A stretch of DNA of 64,000 bases from Streptomyces sp. CA-278952 (GCF_028747205.1 NZ_CP112880.1:5952001-6016000); one strand, 5' to 3'. Positions 8,601 through 16,686 are shown, counted from the first letter of the stretch. The notes: generated by a model not told the origin, from the letters alone. Program-made: numbers and translations.

Positions 8601-9317
8601 AGTACTGCCGTCCAGCGCGGCCTGAGCCGCTTCCCTGGTCGCCGGTCCGCCCGTGCTCAGGATCTGCACGGCGAGGACGCGGTTGTCGGTGTCCCGGGCG
8701 GCGAACTGACCTTCGACGATGAAGCGCTGAACGTCCTCGGGCGTGCCGTCCAGAGCGGCCTGGCCCGCCTGCTGCAGGCCGGGCCCGCCTGCGCTCAGGA
8801 TCTGCACGGCGTTGACGCGCTGATCCTGTATCAGCGGAGCCTGCCATCCGTCCTTGAGGAAGGCGTCGAGCTCTGCCGGGGTGCCGTCCAGGGCTGTCTG
8901 CGCCGCCTCGCGCACGGCCCGGCCGCCCGCTGAGAAGACCTGCACCGTGGCCACGCGGTCATCGCTCAGCTGAGAGACGGCGTTCTCGTGGTCGAGGAAC
9001 CGTCGGACGTCCGCGTCAGTCCCCAGCAGGGCGGCCTCGGCTGCCGCCTTGACCCCGGGGCCGCCTGCCTTCCACAACGTCAGGACCTTGCCGCGGTCCG
9101 TAGCCGGTATGTGCTCGCTGCTCAAGCCCTCATTGTCGAGGGGGGCGGGCGCCTCCGTCGCCGAGACCGGAGCGGAACCGATCAGTCCGACGAGGAGGGC
9201 GATGAGAAGAGCCAGAGACACAGCCCGTGCCGAGCGATTCGCCCCAGTCGGAATTTTTGCCGCGCTGGATAGTCCAGCACCTGTTCTCCATTTATATCTC
9301 AAGCGATCAGCAACCAT
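5613..9317 (-). CDS. large secreted polymorphic toxin-like protein with ALF repeats and a C-terminal toxin domain
   Basis: The protein has 1234 residues. After a signal peptide (hydrophobic stretch LALLIALLVGLIGSA) come about five ALF-type repeats of 45-50 residues with the pattern AAxxALxGTxxDVxxFLxxGQ. A long Ala-rich, Lys/Asp-containing coiled coil spans roughly residues 265-640. A second ALF block (about 650-850) and a second Ala-rich coiled coil follow. A hydrophobic pretoxin segment (GLDILGLIPGLGEPADLVNC) precedes the last 130 residues, which look like a separate toxin module with SGTHRIDHVMNHT, KPLHGIF and YGGAIGEGGE and a final ITAYP-like VMSAYP. That layout recalls the BECR (barnase/EndoU/RelE) RNase superfamily, but the assignment is uncertain. 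The putative immunity gene lies just downstream. Confidence 0.85.
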   Translation of the reverse strand: MVADRLRYKWRTGAGLSSAAKIPTGANRSARAVSLALLIALLVGLIGSAPVSATEAPAPLDNEGLSSEHIPATDRGKVLTLWKAGGPGVKAAAEAALLGTDADVRRFLDHENAVSQLSDDRVATVQVFSAGGRAVREAAQTALDGTPAELDAFLKDGWQAPLIQDQRVNAVQILSAGGPGLQQAGQAALDGTPEDVQRFIVEGQFAARDTDNRVLAVQILSTGGPATREAAQAALDGSTQDVADFLEVGQHIARSRDQEQATVEELAALVQEAGRQAKAESVAAKEASDQALAATELAKDAAEKAALETALAKDDAIKASNAAGRAADAARGAAKAAQQAINASRAANTSARIAANAAAQASSAAAGAAQAASNARNAAAAAATDATKAADARKAAEGARAAAKGAETAGLAADHAANAADEAGKAASAAASAGTNADNAATAAAAASGHANVSSAQAQRARDAAAAAQRQAAEATRAANKAVDLAGKAAKAAREARDAANSAATHARNAATAADEAADHAGDAAKAAAESTKHAGEAKKAADSATAAVTKASATYALARELEAEELADRKHIAIEEAKAAKIADSERYAAGQKASADAKAADAEALRLASLVDTPGTDQAQAAKAARKVGLHVMKTRGPWSVTTAEMALAGTDDQVIEYIRKGWQKAAEQDEYARTNNLVWESEYAAVRTAAEAALLQGPEQIKAFLETGQHEAAKSDYRIEVVKLMNGAGPGVTKAGQAALDSGSTDKLSEFITTGFHNNRRSDERVRAMQLFSTGTPELKTAAEVALAGSPEILHEFIEVGQYRAKRKDQLTATHVSRVQGLIAGSARIAAKAQQDAALAAKVAAEARKAAADAAEYARQAQASADKATDYAKQADAHADNAEKSAADAAASARTARNAEASAHNAAREANSSAARAENSAAAAQNSASEAWASADAARASATEAGKDSAAAQKAMDEALDIAFWKMQEEIRQLLNDEVAKQEEWDLLAEDQAFEDHMKKLEEIDWGKVLSEGGHLGLDILGLIPGLGEPADLVNCLWYFGEGKKMDAGLSCAAIVPVAGWLATAGKGGKWVTKADGFFKKLFSKNPVFAVCAAPKSFARAAAFPCPVEFENLGNDVFRSPSGLIYMRENSGTHRIDHVMNHTRPGPPDKPLHGIFVQKDQRKLLRLVDDAWRKRGAAKKVGKNNVYAVEYGGAIGEGGERFVCIVTRGKNKMQRVMSAYPSMDATCPKGK

Positions 9318-9851
9318 TTCTACCCTGGCTCCCAGTTTTGCCAGTTACCGAACTTCGGCTCCGTGAGCGTACTTGACTGCGGTTGCTAAATCTTCACGAT
9401 AAGGAGAATCTCGCAATGTACCCTATTCGTCCATAGTGTGCATGTTGCAACCAATGGGGCGTCAGCTCGAACCACTCCGCCACATTCGGTGTTCGAGTTA
9501 TGGGTCAGAAATGATGAACAAAGATGCTTTGGGTGTTCTGTTTTCTATGTGATGATTTTTCAGGTCTTTTGCCTTGTATTTGCTCCTGCGTGTCGCCGAT
9601 GTCGTGCCACCGGAGGCCCCTTGGATTTGCTGTGGCGATGCCATGAATGCGTCGTGAAGAGTCGTAAATGCAGGACAGCGGCTTCCATGGTTAGCGATCG
9701 CGATCTTCTGTGTAGTGGCCCTCCGTGTGCATCGTGTGACAATCTTCACAACTTCATTGCATCTTTCGTGTTGTAGATTTCGTTGCGCACCTTTGTCTGC
9801 CATGAGGCGCGGTCACATTCATGGATCTCTCCTGCGAGGAAGAATTTTCAA
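9318..9851. other. AT-rich intergenic region without a convincing gene
   Basis: This 534-bp gap is visibly richer in A and T than anything else in the window, with many ttt, att and tgatg words. It separates the toxin gene from the divergently transcribed secreted-protein gene, so both promoters should lie here. Open frames of up to 112 residues occur on both strands, but they lack Streptomyces codon bias and recognisable motifs. Confidence 0.6.
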
Positions 9852-10373
9852 TTGACTAATCACTTGCGTAAGTGGATTACTGTCGGCTCGATCGGCGTGA
9901 CGGCGACGATTCTGGGGGTCTCGACCGTCGCCGTTGCCAACGCCGCTGAGGAAGACTCTGCGACGCCCGGTGCCCAGGTCGTCGCGGCCGATGTTCTTCC
10001 CTCGGCCGTGGAGGACTTCGCCTACCCCGGCGCGGACAAGGTCTTCGATGAATGGGGTATCACCCTCAAGCGCGGTGACGGGCATATTGTCCTCGCACCC
10101 TGCGACGGTGGCGACAACGAGATCAAGGTCATGGCCCGTGGTGTCGGCCGGGATGACGAGGTCTGCTTCGAGGCCACCTCGGCGAACGGATACCTCACAT
10201 TGGAGGTACCGGACGTCTTCGGTATCCGTACCCAGTCGCGGCCGGTCCGTGTCGAGCTCACGGCCGAGGACAAGAGCGAGACCGTGGATGTGCCGGCGAA
10301 CGTCCTCAGGGGCGTGGGTGAAGGCCTCGGCCAGCCTCCGGCCGTCCTGTTGGAACTGCGCGTCACCGGCTGA
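9852..10373 (+). CDS. small secreted protein of unknown function
   Basis: A start at TTG 9852 is preferred over a longer in-frame extension because gaggaagaa lies about nine bases upstream and a signal peptide follows immediately (LTNHLRKWITVGSIGVTATI, cleavage near VANAAEE). The mature part is about 140 residues and acidic. It has two cysteines (LAPCDGG and DEVCFE) that could form a disulfide, and several beta-strand-like segments ending VLLELRVTG. No known domain is recognised. It lies downstream of the AT-rich gap, facing away from the toxin gene. It could be part of the same accessory patch, but nothing in the sequence proves a link. Confidence 0.7.
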   Translation: MTNHLRKWITVGSIGVTATILGVSTVAVANAAEEDSATPGAQVVAADVLPSAVEDFAYPGADKVFDEWGITLKRGDGHIVLAPCDGGDNEIKVMARGVGRDDEVCFEATSANGYLTLEVPDVFGIRTQSRPVRVELTAEDKSETVDVPANVLRGVGEGLGQPPAVLLELRVTG

Positions 10374-10432
10374 CACCGCGGTTTCGCCCTTTGGTCGCCG
10401 GAACTGGCCGGAATCCTCTGCGTGGGCGTCGG

Positions 10433-10602
10433 CCAAGGGCTGTCCCGTCATCCCCGGTGGGTCAGTGCGCCCGGCGTCGGATGCGGTTGCGTCACCGGGC
10501 GGGGAATGTCCGCATACTGGATGTATGCGGGCTTTCCGGCGTAGCGGCAAGGCGCCGTAGCTGTCGTGGCATGCCCGCCAGGGAGGACGGGACAGCCCTT
10601 GG
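10433..10602. repeat. 170-bp element bounded by perfect 17-bp inverted repeats
   Basis: CCAAGGGCTGTCCCGTC at 10433-10449 is found again in exact reverse complement at 10586-10602. Between them is another perfect inverted repeat, CCGCATAC-tggat-GTATGCGG, near 10510-10530. No open frame fits the element and no target-site duplication is obvious. It could be a small non-autonomous mobile element (MITE) or a rearrangement scar beside the lectin remnant. Confidence 0.6.
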
Positions 10603-11000
10603 TGCCGTCTGCAAGGGAGACGTCGGCCGTACCGGCGCCGTCGTCACACGCGTCGACAACGCGGTGCTCAGCACCCGGCTGAAGGGCGGTCAGCGGATCG
10701 CGGACGACGACCTGTTCGTGCCCGAATCGGCTGAGGTCACATGCGGACGGACGGCAACCTGACCGTCTCCTCCAACGCGGGCAGGGGCCTGTGATCCACG
10801 AAGACCACCGGCGACCCCCAGCGCCACCGCCGTACTCGGTGCGGACGGCAACCTCGTCGTCCGCAACGCCGCGGACTGTCACCCCGTGGGAGGCCGCGAA
10901 GGAGGACGGCATCTTCAACGGCGGCAGCGCGGGCTGGACCTCCAACCCCGGAGCCCCGGTCCTTCGGCACCACCGAACTAGTGAGCACCTACGACTGACA
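10571..11000 (+). pseudogene. frameshifted B-lectin (bulb-type mannose-binding lectin) domain remnant
   Basis: The B-lectin repeat can be followed through three reading frames. In one frame is LSTRLKGGQRIADDDLFVPE. After a shift comes MRTDGNLTVSSNAGRGL, then an in-frame TGA (10792-10794) where a Trp is expected, then STKTTGDP. A further shift gives SATAVLGADGNLVVRNAAD and another gives PWEAAKEDGIF. The family hallmark, DGNLVVY-like strands alternating with LWST, is clear. With two or three frameshifts and a stop, this cannot encode a working protein. Intact relatives in streptomycetes are secreted carbohydrate-binding proteins. Confidence 0.7.
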
Positions 11001-11052
11001 GCACATCCCGCGCGGTGACCAGGCGCCCCGGTCATCGCGCGGGATGTCGCCG

Positions 11053-12330
11053 TCAGACCGCCGGTTCGGCCTCCGCCTTCCGCAGCACGACCTCCGGCGC
11101 CCGCCGCAGTGCCCGGATCGCCGGGACGCTGAGCATGACGGCCAGCAGGACGAACGACACGACCGACGAGAAGATCAGCACCTCGTTCGCGCCGAACGCG
11201 TCCGCCGCCGGGCCCGCCAGCGCGCGGCCGAGCGGGATGACCATGATGGAGCCGGCGACGTCGTACGCGGAGACGCGGCTCAGGACCGTCAGCGGGATGT
11301 GCGACTGGACGCTGGTCGCCCACATCACGCCCCAGAACGCGAAGCCGTAACCCGCGATCACATGGGCGATCGCCGTGGCCGCGAAGGACCATTCGAGCGC
11401 CGGGGCCAGGGGATTGAGGGCGAAGCAGAGCATGGCCAGCGCGCCGGCCACCAGCGGGCGTTTCGGGCGGACCCGCATGCCGATCAGGCCGCCGATGATC
11501 GTCCCGGCGCCGTCCGCCGAGGCGATCCAGCCGTATCCGCTGGCCCCGTGCTGCTCGATCATCAGTGCCGCGCCGAGCGGCAGCGCGGGGCCGAACACGA
11601 ACAGGCCGTAGACGGACCAGACCGCGATGACGCCCCACAGCCACTGGCGGGACCGGAACTCCTGCCAGCCCGTCGCGAGCCTGCGCCACATCGGGGCGTC
11701 GCCCTCGTCGCGGACCGTGTGCAGCTTCCGCAGGGGCAGCAGGACCGCCGCGCTGAGCGCGTACGCCGCCGCGATCACCAGGTACGAGCCCGACACCTGC
11801 CAGTACGCGACGAGGATGCCCGCCAGACCGGGGCCGAGCAGCGTGCTCAGGGCCTCGGATATGCGCAGCAGCGCGTTGGCCTTCTGGATGTCCTCCGCGA
11901 CCCGGGGGACCATGCTCGCCATACCGGGCTGGAACATCGCGGTCGCGGCGCCGCTGAGCGCCAGCAGCGCCATGATCTGCCACAGCGGGACGCGGTCGGA
12001 GGAGAAGAGCAGCGCCGCCAGCGTGATCATGGCCAGCATCCGCACTAGGTCGGCGCAGATCATCATCAGCTGCGGGGTGAACCGGTCGGCCAGCACCCCG
12101 CCGAACAGCACCAGCAGGACGATCGGGGTCATCCACGCGGCCAGCGCGTAGCCGACGCCGCTCGCCCCGTGGCCCGCTCCCAGCACGGCCGTGGTGAGGG
12201 AGACCATGAGCATGCCGTCGGCCAGCAGCGACGCGCTGCGGGCCGTGAAGAACAGCCGGAACCGGGTCGACCGCCAGGGGCTGGGCAGCGTGTCCGGCTG
12301 CTTCGGGAGGGTCGTGTCGTCAACGCTCAT
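11053..12330 (-). CDS. MFS transporter (exporter of the adjacent biosynthetic cluster)
   Basis: The 425-residue protein has twelve predicted membrane helices and no long central insertion. This is the MFS arrangement of small-molecule and drug exporters related to macrolide-efflux and enterobactin-export proteins (RFRLFFTARSASLLADGM near the start). Its ATG lies inside the end of the condensation-domain gene, an 11-bp overlap. It is therefore the last gene of the four-gene minus-strand operon and most likely exports the product. Substrate specificity cannot be read from the sequence. Confidence 0.9.
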   Translation of the reverse strand: MSVDDTTLPKQPDTLPSPWRSTRFRLFFTARSASLLADGMLMVSLTTAVLGAGHGASGVGYALAAWMTPIVLLVLFGGVLADRFTPQLMMICADLVRMLAMITLAALLFSSDRVPLWQIMALLALSGAATAMFQPGMASMVPRVAEDIQKANALLRISEALSTLLGPGLAGILVAYWQVSGSYLVIAAAYALSAAVLLPLRKLHTVRDEGDAPMWRRLATGWQEFRSRQWLWGVIAVWSVYGLFVFGPALPLGAALMIEQHGASGYGWIASADGAGTIIGGLIGMRVRPKRPLVAGALAMLCFALNPLAPALEWSFAATAIAHVIAGYGFAFWGVMWATSVQSHIPLTVLSRVSAYDVAGSIMVIPLGRALAGPAADAFGANEVLIFSSVVSFVLLAVMLSVPAIRALRRAPEVVLRKAEAEPAV

Positions 12331-14131
12331 GTCGTACCTGCCGGCTTCTGCCGGTCCCTTCCTCGATGATCTCCAGTCGACGCCAGGCGTCGCTCCGGTC
12401 CGGCTCGACGGGTGGGTTCTCGACGAGTACGTAGCGGTGGGGTGCCAGGACCCCCGAACCGGCGGCCGGGATGAGGGCGGTCAGCGCCCGGTGGGCCTCC
12501 TCGGGCGTCAACGAGCTGTCACCGCGGGCGATGTACGCCGTGAGGTGCGGTTCCGCGCCGGCCACCCCCTCCGCGGTGCCGTCCGCCGTCCCGCCCGGTC
12601 CGAGCTCCTCGGCCACCCGCACCGGCAGTCCGCCCGCCGCCCGGCCGAGGGTCTCGCGCACGGCGGCGGGGGAGACCCAGCAGCCGTCCACGCTGAGCCA
12701 CGTGGGCCCGCGTTCGGCGGGACGGACTCCCGTCACCTCGGACAGTGCCTCCATCGGCACGTCCCCGGCGGCGGCCGCCTCCAGGAACAGGACCAGCCCG
12801 GAGAGGAACCCCTCCGCCTCCTCGGGGGTGAAGAGCGTGGGGGCGGCCCACAGGGAGATGTGCAGCTGGGGCGCTGTCCGGTACGTGAAGGCGAGCAGCC
12901 GGGTCGGCAGCGTCTGGGGCGGCCCCCAGGTCAGCTCCTGCTCGGCGTCGTCGCGGTCCTGCGTGTCGGTGCCCAGGAGCGGGGCGGGCAGGGCGCTCAC
13001 ATCGTTGAACACCACGTCCCGGCCGAAGTGGCTGCCGCGCTCGGCGGTGACCCGGTCGATCATCTCCCACAGCCGTACGGAGTCGAACTGGCTGTGCCGG
13101 TAGGCGTTGAGCACCGCCCCCCAGGTCCGGGCGACCAGGGCGTCGAAGCCGGGCACCCGGACATCCAGGTGGAGCAGCGCGTCCTGGGATGTGGTGGTCA
13201 CCGAACGGGCGACCCGGGGGTGGAACCGGTTGGCGCTCGGGACGGCGGTGACACAGCTGTCCTGGCCCGCCCGGTGGGCCACCAGGGCGCACCAGGCGGC
13301 CATCAGCACGGTGGCCTCGGGGTGCCCGGTGCGGCGGGCCGCCCCGGCGAGCGCCCGGCCGCCCCGGCGGGAGCGGAGCGTCAGCTGCCGGGCCTCCTCG
13401 TCGGTCCCCGGCCTCCTGCCGCGCGGCTCCGCGAACATCTCCTGCGGCCCGGTGCGGATGATCCGCTCCCAGTACCGCAGGGAAGCCTCCGACTTCCGCA
13501 GCCCGGCCGGGGACGCCTCCACGGCGGCCAGGTCGACCGGGGGCAGGGACGTGAGCCCCGGCAGCTCCTTGCCCGCCAGCAGCTCGGCGAACTCCTCGCG
13601 CAGGATGGCCATCGCGCTGCCGTCCGTCACCGCGTGGCTGAACGCCAGCGCGACGTGGACCGGCGCTCCGGCCACGGTGAGCAGGGTGATCCGCAGCGGG
13701 AACTCCCGCTCCAGGGCGAAGCGCCCGGCCCGGGCCGCCCGGGCCACCGACTCGGCATACCGCGCGGGCTCCTCGGGGAACGCCGCGTGGTCCAGGACCG
13801 TCACCGTGAACGTGCCCCCGGCCGCCACGACCTGCTCGACCGGCGCCGACCCGGGGGCGTGCGGAAACGTGGTGCGCAGCCCTTCGTGGCGCCCGGCCAA
13901 GGCGCGCAGGGCGTCGGTGACGGCCTCCACGGTGGTGCCCTCGGGGACGGGCCACACATCGTGGATGTTGATGTGGGTGGGGTCGTCCCGCAGGATGCAG
14001 CGGATCATGTTGGCCTGGCCCATCGTGAGGGGCCCCCGGCGCTCCTCACCGCCCGCGTAGGCGACGGTGACCGTGGTCGTGGTGGTGTGCGGGGGGTTCG
14101 GGTGCATGGCGTCCTTGCGGGCGGGGGTCAT
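12320..14131 (-). CDS. stand-alone NRPS condensation-domain protein
   Basis: The 603-residue protein is a single condensation (C) domain without adenylation or carrier domains. The active-site HHxxxDG motif appears as SHAVTDG, with the catalytic His166 and the Asp170-Gly171 pair kept and the first His replaced by Ser. An N-terminal GQANMIRC-type segment and a RHEGLRTTF phrase are also typical of C domains. C domains join a carrier-bound acyl or aminoacyl group to an amine or alcohol. The obvious donor is the carrier protein encoded in the facing arm. ATGA overlaps the upstream stop, so translation is coupled. The C-terminal half diverges more and could have its own specificity role. Confidence 0.85.
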   Translation of the reverse strand: MTPARKDAMHPNPPHTTTTTVTVAYAGGEERRGPLTMGQANMIRCILRDDPTHINIHDVWPVPEGTTVEAVTDALRALAGRHEGLRTTFPHAPGSAPVEQVVAAGGTFTVTVLDHAAFPEEPARYAESVARAARAGRFALEREFPLRITLLTVAGAPVHVALAFSHAVTDGSAMAILREEFAELLAGKELPGLTSLPPVDLAAVEASPAGLRKSEASLRYWERIIRTGPQEMFAEPRGRRPGTDEEARQLTLRSRRGGRALAGAARRTGHPEATVLMAAWCALVAHRAGQDSCVTAVPSANRFHPRVARSVTTTSQDALLHLDVRVPGFDALVARTWGAVLNAYRHSQFDSVRLWEMIDRVTAERGSHFGRDVVFNDVSALPAPLLGTDTQDRDDAEQELTWGPPQTLPTRLLAFTYRTAPQLHISLWAAPTLFTPEEAEGFLSGLVLFLEAAAAGDVPMEALSEVTGVRPAERGPTWLSVDGCWVSPAAVRETLGRAAGGLPVRVAEELGPGGTADGTAEGVAGAEPHLTAYIARGDSSLTPEEAHRALTALIPAAGSGVLAPHRYVLVENPPVEPDRSDAWRRLEIIEEGTGRSRQVRHER

Positions 14132-15438
14132 CGGGTCACGGCCAGGCCCACGTCCGCGCTCGCACGGGTCAACGCCTCCCAGTGGTCCATCAGGAGCGCG
14201 AAGTCGGCCATGTCGTCGCGGGCCTCGTCCAGGAGCCGGGAGCGGCGTTCGACGAGGACGTCGGCGACCGTCCTGTAGCGGTCGCCGAGCCGCCGGTAGG
14301 CGGCGTCGAGGACGTCGAGGCGGTGGGTGCCGGACGCCCGGTCCAGGCCGGTGCTGTCCCGGACGAACCCGGCGACCTCACGGGTCCGGATGTGGCCCTC
14401 GGCGTCGAGCAGCGCGTCACCCGCCGCCGCCGTCCTCGCGTACACGGCGTTGAGATACGCCTTGGACAGCAGGAACTTCACGAAGCGCAGCTGGTACGCG
14501 AGGAAGCCGTCGTCCGTACGGCGTTCAGCGGTATGGAAGTTGACGATGTGCCGGTTGTGCTGGACGCCGGGCATTCCGGCGTCGTGGAGGAGGTGGATCA
14601 GGAAGTAGTCGCTGCCGATGGTGTCGGTGGCGGGCGGGAGCGGGACACGGCGGTAGACCTCGTGGTCGAGTGCGATGTTGCACATGTCCACGCGCATCGG
14701 GCTGACGGGGGCGAGCGTGGTGCGGTCGCCGTCGAACGCGGTGTCCCCGGCGCCCCGGAAGGACTCGTCGATCAGATGTCCGCGCCAGATCTCCGGGTAT
14801 CCCTCGGGGATCGACAGGCCGATCAGTTCGCGGTACGTGTCCGGGTCGAGGTCGCGGATCTCCGCGACGTCCACCGACATCTCTCCCACGAAGGAGCCGC
14901 CGGCCATCGTCACCCGTCGGCTCCCGGTCCCCGGCGGCAGCTTGCTGCGGGTCGCCGACTCGCGTACGTCGTCGGCACGTCGGCCCAGGTAGGTGAGCTC
15001 CTGGTGGAGCGGGAAGACCGTTTCGCCGTCGAGCTGCTGGTAGCGGCTGTCGGAGTCCCGGCGGTGGACGGACGTGCAGCCGAGGGCCTGGGCGATGAGG
15101 AACGCCCGGTTGGTGCAGGCGCCGTAGGAGACGTGGGACGGCAGCATCAGTTCCAGCAGCCGGTCCGGCCGGTCTCCGCCGGACCGCCCGATCACCGCTC
15201 GCAGGAAGTCCCGCTGCTCGTCCTCGTCGAGGTGGTGGACGGTCACACCGGGGGACGGGGGCAGCGCGGCCACCGCCCGCCGGTGCTCGGCGAGCACCGG
15301 CGCGGGGGAGGAGTCCAGGACCAGGAGGTGCACCTCGACGCCGAACCGCCCTGCCCCGTACGCCGCTTCCTCGCCGACCGCCGCGATGGTGGCGGCGCAG
15401 GCCCGGTGGGTGGGCAGGGTCAGACAGACGCGGCGCAC
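14128..15438 (-). CDS. GT-A glycosyltransferase-like protein (DUF6271-type)
   Basis: I place the start at GTG 15438, which gives 436 residues beginning VRRVCLTLPTHR and overlapping the dioxygenase gene by 19 bp. The N-terminal 140 residues look like a GT-A nucleotide-sugar fold: a first strand (VCLTLPT), SYGACTNRAFLIAQALG resembling the acceptor helix of family 2 glycosyltransferases, and a DxD-like RDSDSR at residues 127-132 where the metal would bind. The rest has no motif I can name. From memory, databases label this family DUF6271 and find it in actinobacterial clusters; I could not verify this. It is the second gene of the operon. Sugar transfer onto the product is the simplest guess. 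Confidence 0.7.
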   Translation of the reverse strand: MRRVCLTLPTHRACAATIAAVGEEAAYGAGRFGVEVHLLVLDSSPAPVLAEHRRAVAALPPSPGVTVHHLDEDEQRDFLRAVIGRSGGDRPDRLLELMLPSHVSYGACTNRAFLIAQALGCTSVHRRDSDSRYQQLDGETVFPLHQELTYLGRRADDVRESATRSKLPPGTGSRRVTMAGGSFVGEMSVDVAEIRDLDPDTYRELIGLSIPEGYPEIWRGHLIDESFRGAGDTAFDGDRTTLAPVSPMRVDMCNIALDHEVYRRVPLPPATDTIGSDYFLIHLLHDAGMPGVQHNRHIVNFHTAERRTDDGFLAYQLRFVKFLLSKAYLNAVYARTAAAGDALLDAEGHIRTREVAGFVRDSTGLDRASGTHRLDVLDAAYRRLGDRYRTVADVLVERRSRLLDEARDDMADFALLMDHWEALTRASADVGLAVTR

Positions 15439-16508
15439 GAAGGCTCCCCGCTCTGCGCGGCGGGTGCGGCTTCCTCGACGGGGTCCTGCCACGAGGCGAG
15501 CCCCAGCAGCCGACTGCCCAGCGGGTTCAGCTCGGCCGTGGGGTAGCGCTGGGACTCGGGCAGCACCGGGTCGCCGACCAGGGTCCGGTTCCAGCGCGGG
15601 GTGCGCAGGTGGCGCCAGGACTCCACACGGGACTTGCGCAGTCGCTCGTGCTCCTCCAGCGCGGGCATCATCGACAGGTACTGCACGGCCCGCACCCCGT
15701 TCTCGGAGAGGTTGCGCGCCACTCCGTGAGCCAGCAGTCCGTTCCAGATGAGCAGGTCGCCGGGGCGGAGATCCGGGCGTACGACGGGGAGTTCGTCCCG
15801 GTCGATGGTGGGGCGCAGCGGGTCCCGGTCCCCGGGCTGGGCGGTCTTCCAGGTGTCGAACTGCCGGAACAGCTCCGGGCAGCACTGGAAGCCGCCGGTC
15901 TCCGGCCGGGTGTCGTTGAGCGCGATGATGCCCTGCACTCGCTGCGGCGGGACGGCGAGCGTGGTGTCGATGTCCCAGTGGAGCTCGATGTCGAAGCCCC
16001 GGTCCGTCGGCTCGATCAGGGCGCGGTCACGGTTGCCCCGATTGGGCGGATTGAGGTTGAGCCGGTCCAGGGTGACCCACAGCTCCTCGCAGTCCCATAC
16101 GTCGACGAAGGCGTCGTAGACCCGCTGCGACTGCCGGTTGTCCCAGAGGAGTTGGTGGTGATAGGCCTCCACGAAGCCGTAGATGTGCAGCTGCTGGTCC
16201 AGCTCGGAGCGCAGCGGCCGGTCCTCGTACCAGCTCTCCGGCCGTCCCGGGTCCAGGCCCTGGAACTCCCACGTGAAGTCCAGCAGTTGACGTGCCACCG
16301 GGGCGGGGATCGCTTCCCGGACGATGACGTAGCCGTACGTCTGCCAGTGGGCGAAATCCTCCTCGGAGAGCACGCGCAGCGGGCGTGACTTGTCGAGCTC
16401 CCGCAGGGCGGTCTGCGCGAGGTAGGCCTCGCCGTCCGCGCTGAAGTACGGGATGTCCGACGCCGCTCGGTGCAGGCGGGGCCGACGGCGAGGGGCGGGT
16501 GTCGTCAT
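15420..16508 (-). CDS. PhyH-family Fe(II)/2-oxoglutarate dioxygenase
   Basis: The protein has 362 residues from ATG 16508. An aggagaagga ribosome site lies upstream, though its spacing of about 15-20 bases is long. The phytanoyl-CoA dioxygenase fold is recognisable from the metal triad: His177 and Asp179 in LHWDID, and the distal His261 in LLAHGVARN. Arg273 is a candidate 2-oxoglutarate ligand. Enzymes of this family hydroxylate or otherwise oxidise amino-acid and carrier-bound substrates. It is the first gene of the minus-strand arm. Its promoter region, shared with the ligase gene, carries two DasR-like sites. The likely substrate is the amino acid on the partner carrier protein, but this is inference. 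Confidence 0.88.
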   Translation of the reverse strand: MTTPAPRRRPRLHRAASDIPYFSADGEAYLAQTALRELDKSRPLRVLSEEDFAHWQTYGYVIVREAIPAPVARQLLDFTWEFQGLDPGRPESWYEDRPLRSELDQQLHIYGFVEAYHHQLLWDNRQSQRVYDAFVDVWDCEELWVTLDRLNLNPPNRGNRDRALIEPTDRGFDIELHWDIDTTLAVPPQRVQGIIALNDTRPETGGFQCCPELFRQFDTWKTAQPGDRDPLRPTIDRDELPVVRPDLRPGDLLIWNGLLAHGVARNLSENGVRAVQYLSMMPALEEHERLRKSRVESWRHLRTPRWNRTLVGDPVLPESQRYPTAELNPLGSRLLGLASWQDPVEEAAPAAQSGEPSCAASV

Positions 16509-16636
16509 GAGGTTGATGGCAGGTCCTTCTCCTCGGCCGGCCGTGCGGCGACCCCGGGGGAGCGGGGTCGCCGCGGACGGCGGGACGGATGGCAGTGCCG
16601 TGGCGGGAGGAGCCGTGACCACGTCGGTCAGCAGGA

Positions 16637-16648
16637 TTGGTCCAGACC
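16637..16648. promoter_or_regulatory. DasR/GntR-like operator, site 1
   Basis: TTGGTCCAGACC contains the GGTC-ca-GACC inverted repeat of the HutC/GntR class. It is close to the DasR dre consensus ACTGGTCTAGACCACT, matching about 11 of 16 positions with flanks. It lies about 130 bases upstream of the dioxygenase start and is one of two such sites in the divergent promoter. Confidence 0.5.
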
Positions 16649-16672
16649 GCCCGGGCTGTCAAGTGGCAGCCA

Positions 16673-16686
16673 CATATGGGGATATG
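16673..16686. promoter_or_regulatory. CATAT/ATATG palindrome in the divergent promoter
   Basis: CATAT-gggg-ATATG is a perfect five-base inverted repeat in an otherwise GC-rich region, between the two DasR-like sites. It may mark a promoter or an operator. The rest of the 428-bp gap (16509-16936) shows no gene. Confidence 0.3.

Noticed and set aside
6597..8933. Gly/Arg-rich long frame antisense to the toxin gene
   Set aside because: It mirrors the Ala-rich coiled coil codons; the minus-strand gene has a signal peptide and recognisable domains.
9455..9505. Minus-strand segment gtggcggagtggttcgagct resembling the 5' half of a serine or leucine tRNA
   Set aside because: No anticodon arm, variable arm or acceptor partner can be folded from the following sequence.
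9438..9803. Open frames of 101-112 residues on both strands in the AT-rich gap
   Set aside because: They lack Streptomyces codon bias, ribosome sites and motifs. Long frames on both strands at once are expected by chance here.
10391..10762. 124-codon frame as an intact gene
   Set aside because: Only its end matches the B-lectin family, and it stops where the lectin continues in another frame, so it is part of the pseudogene.
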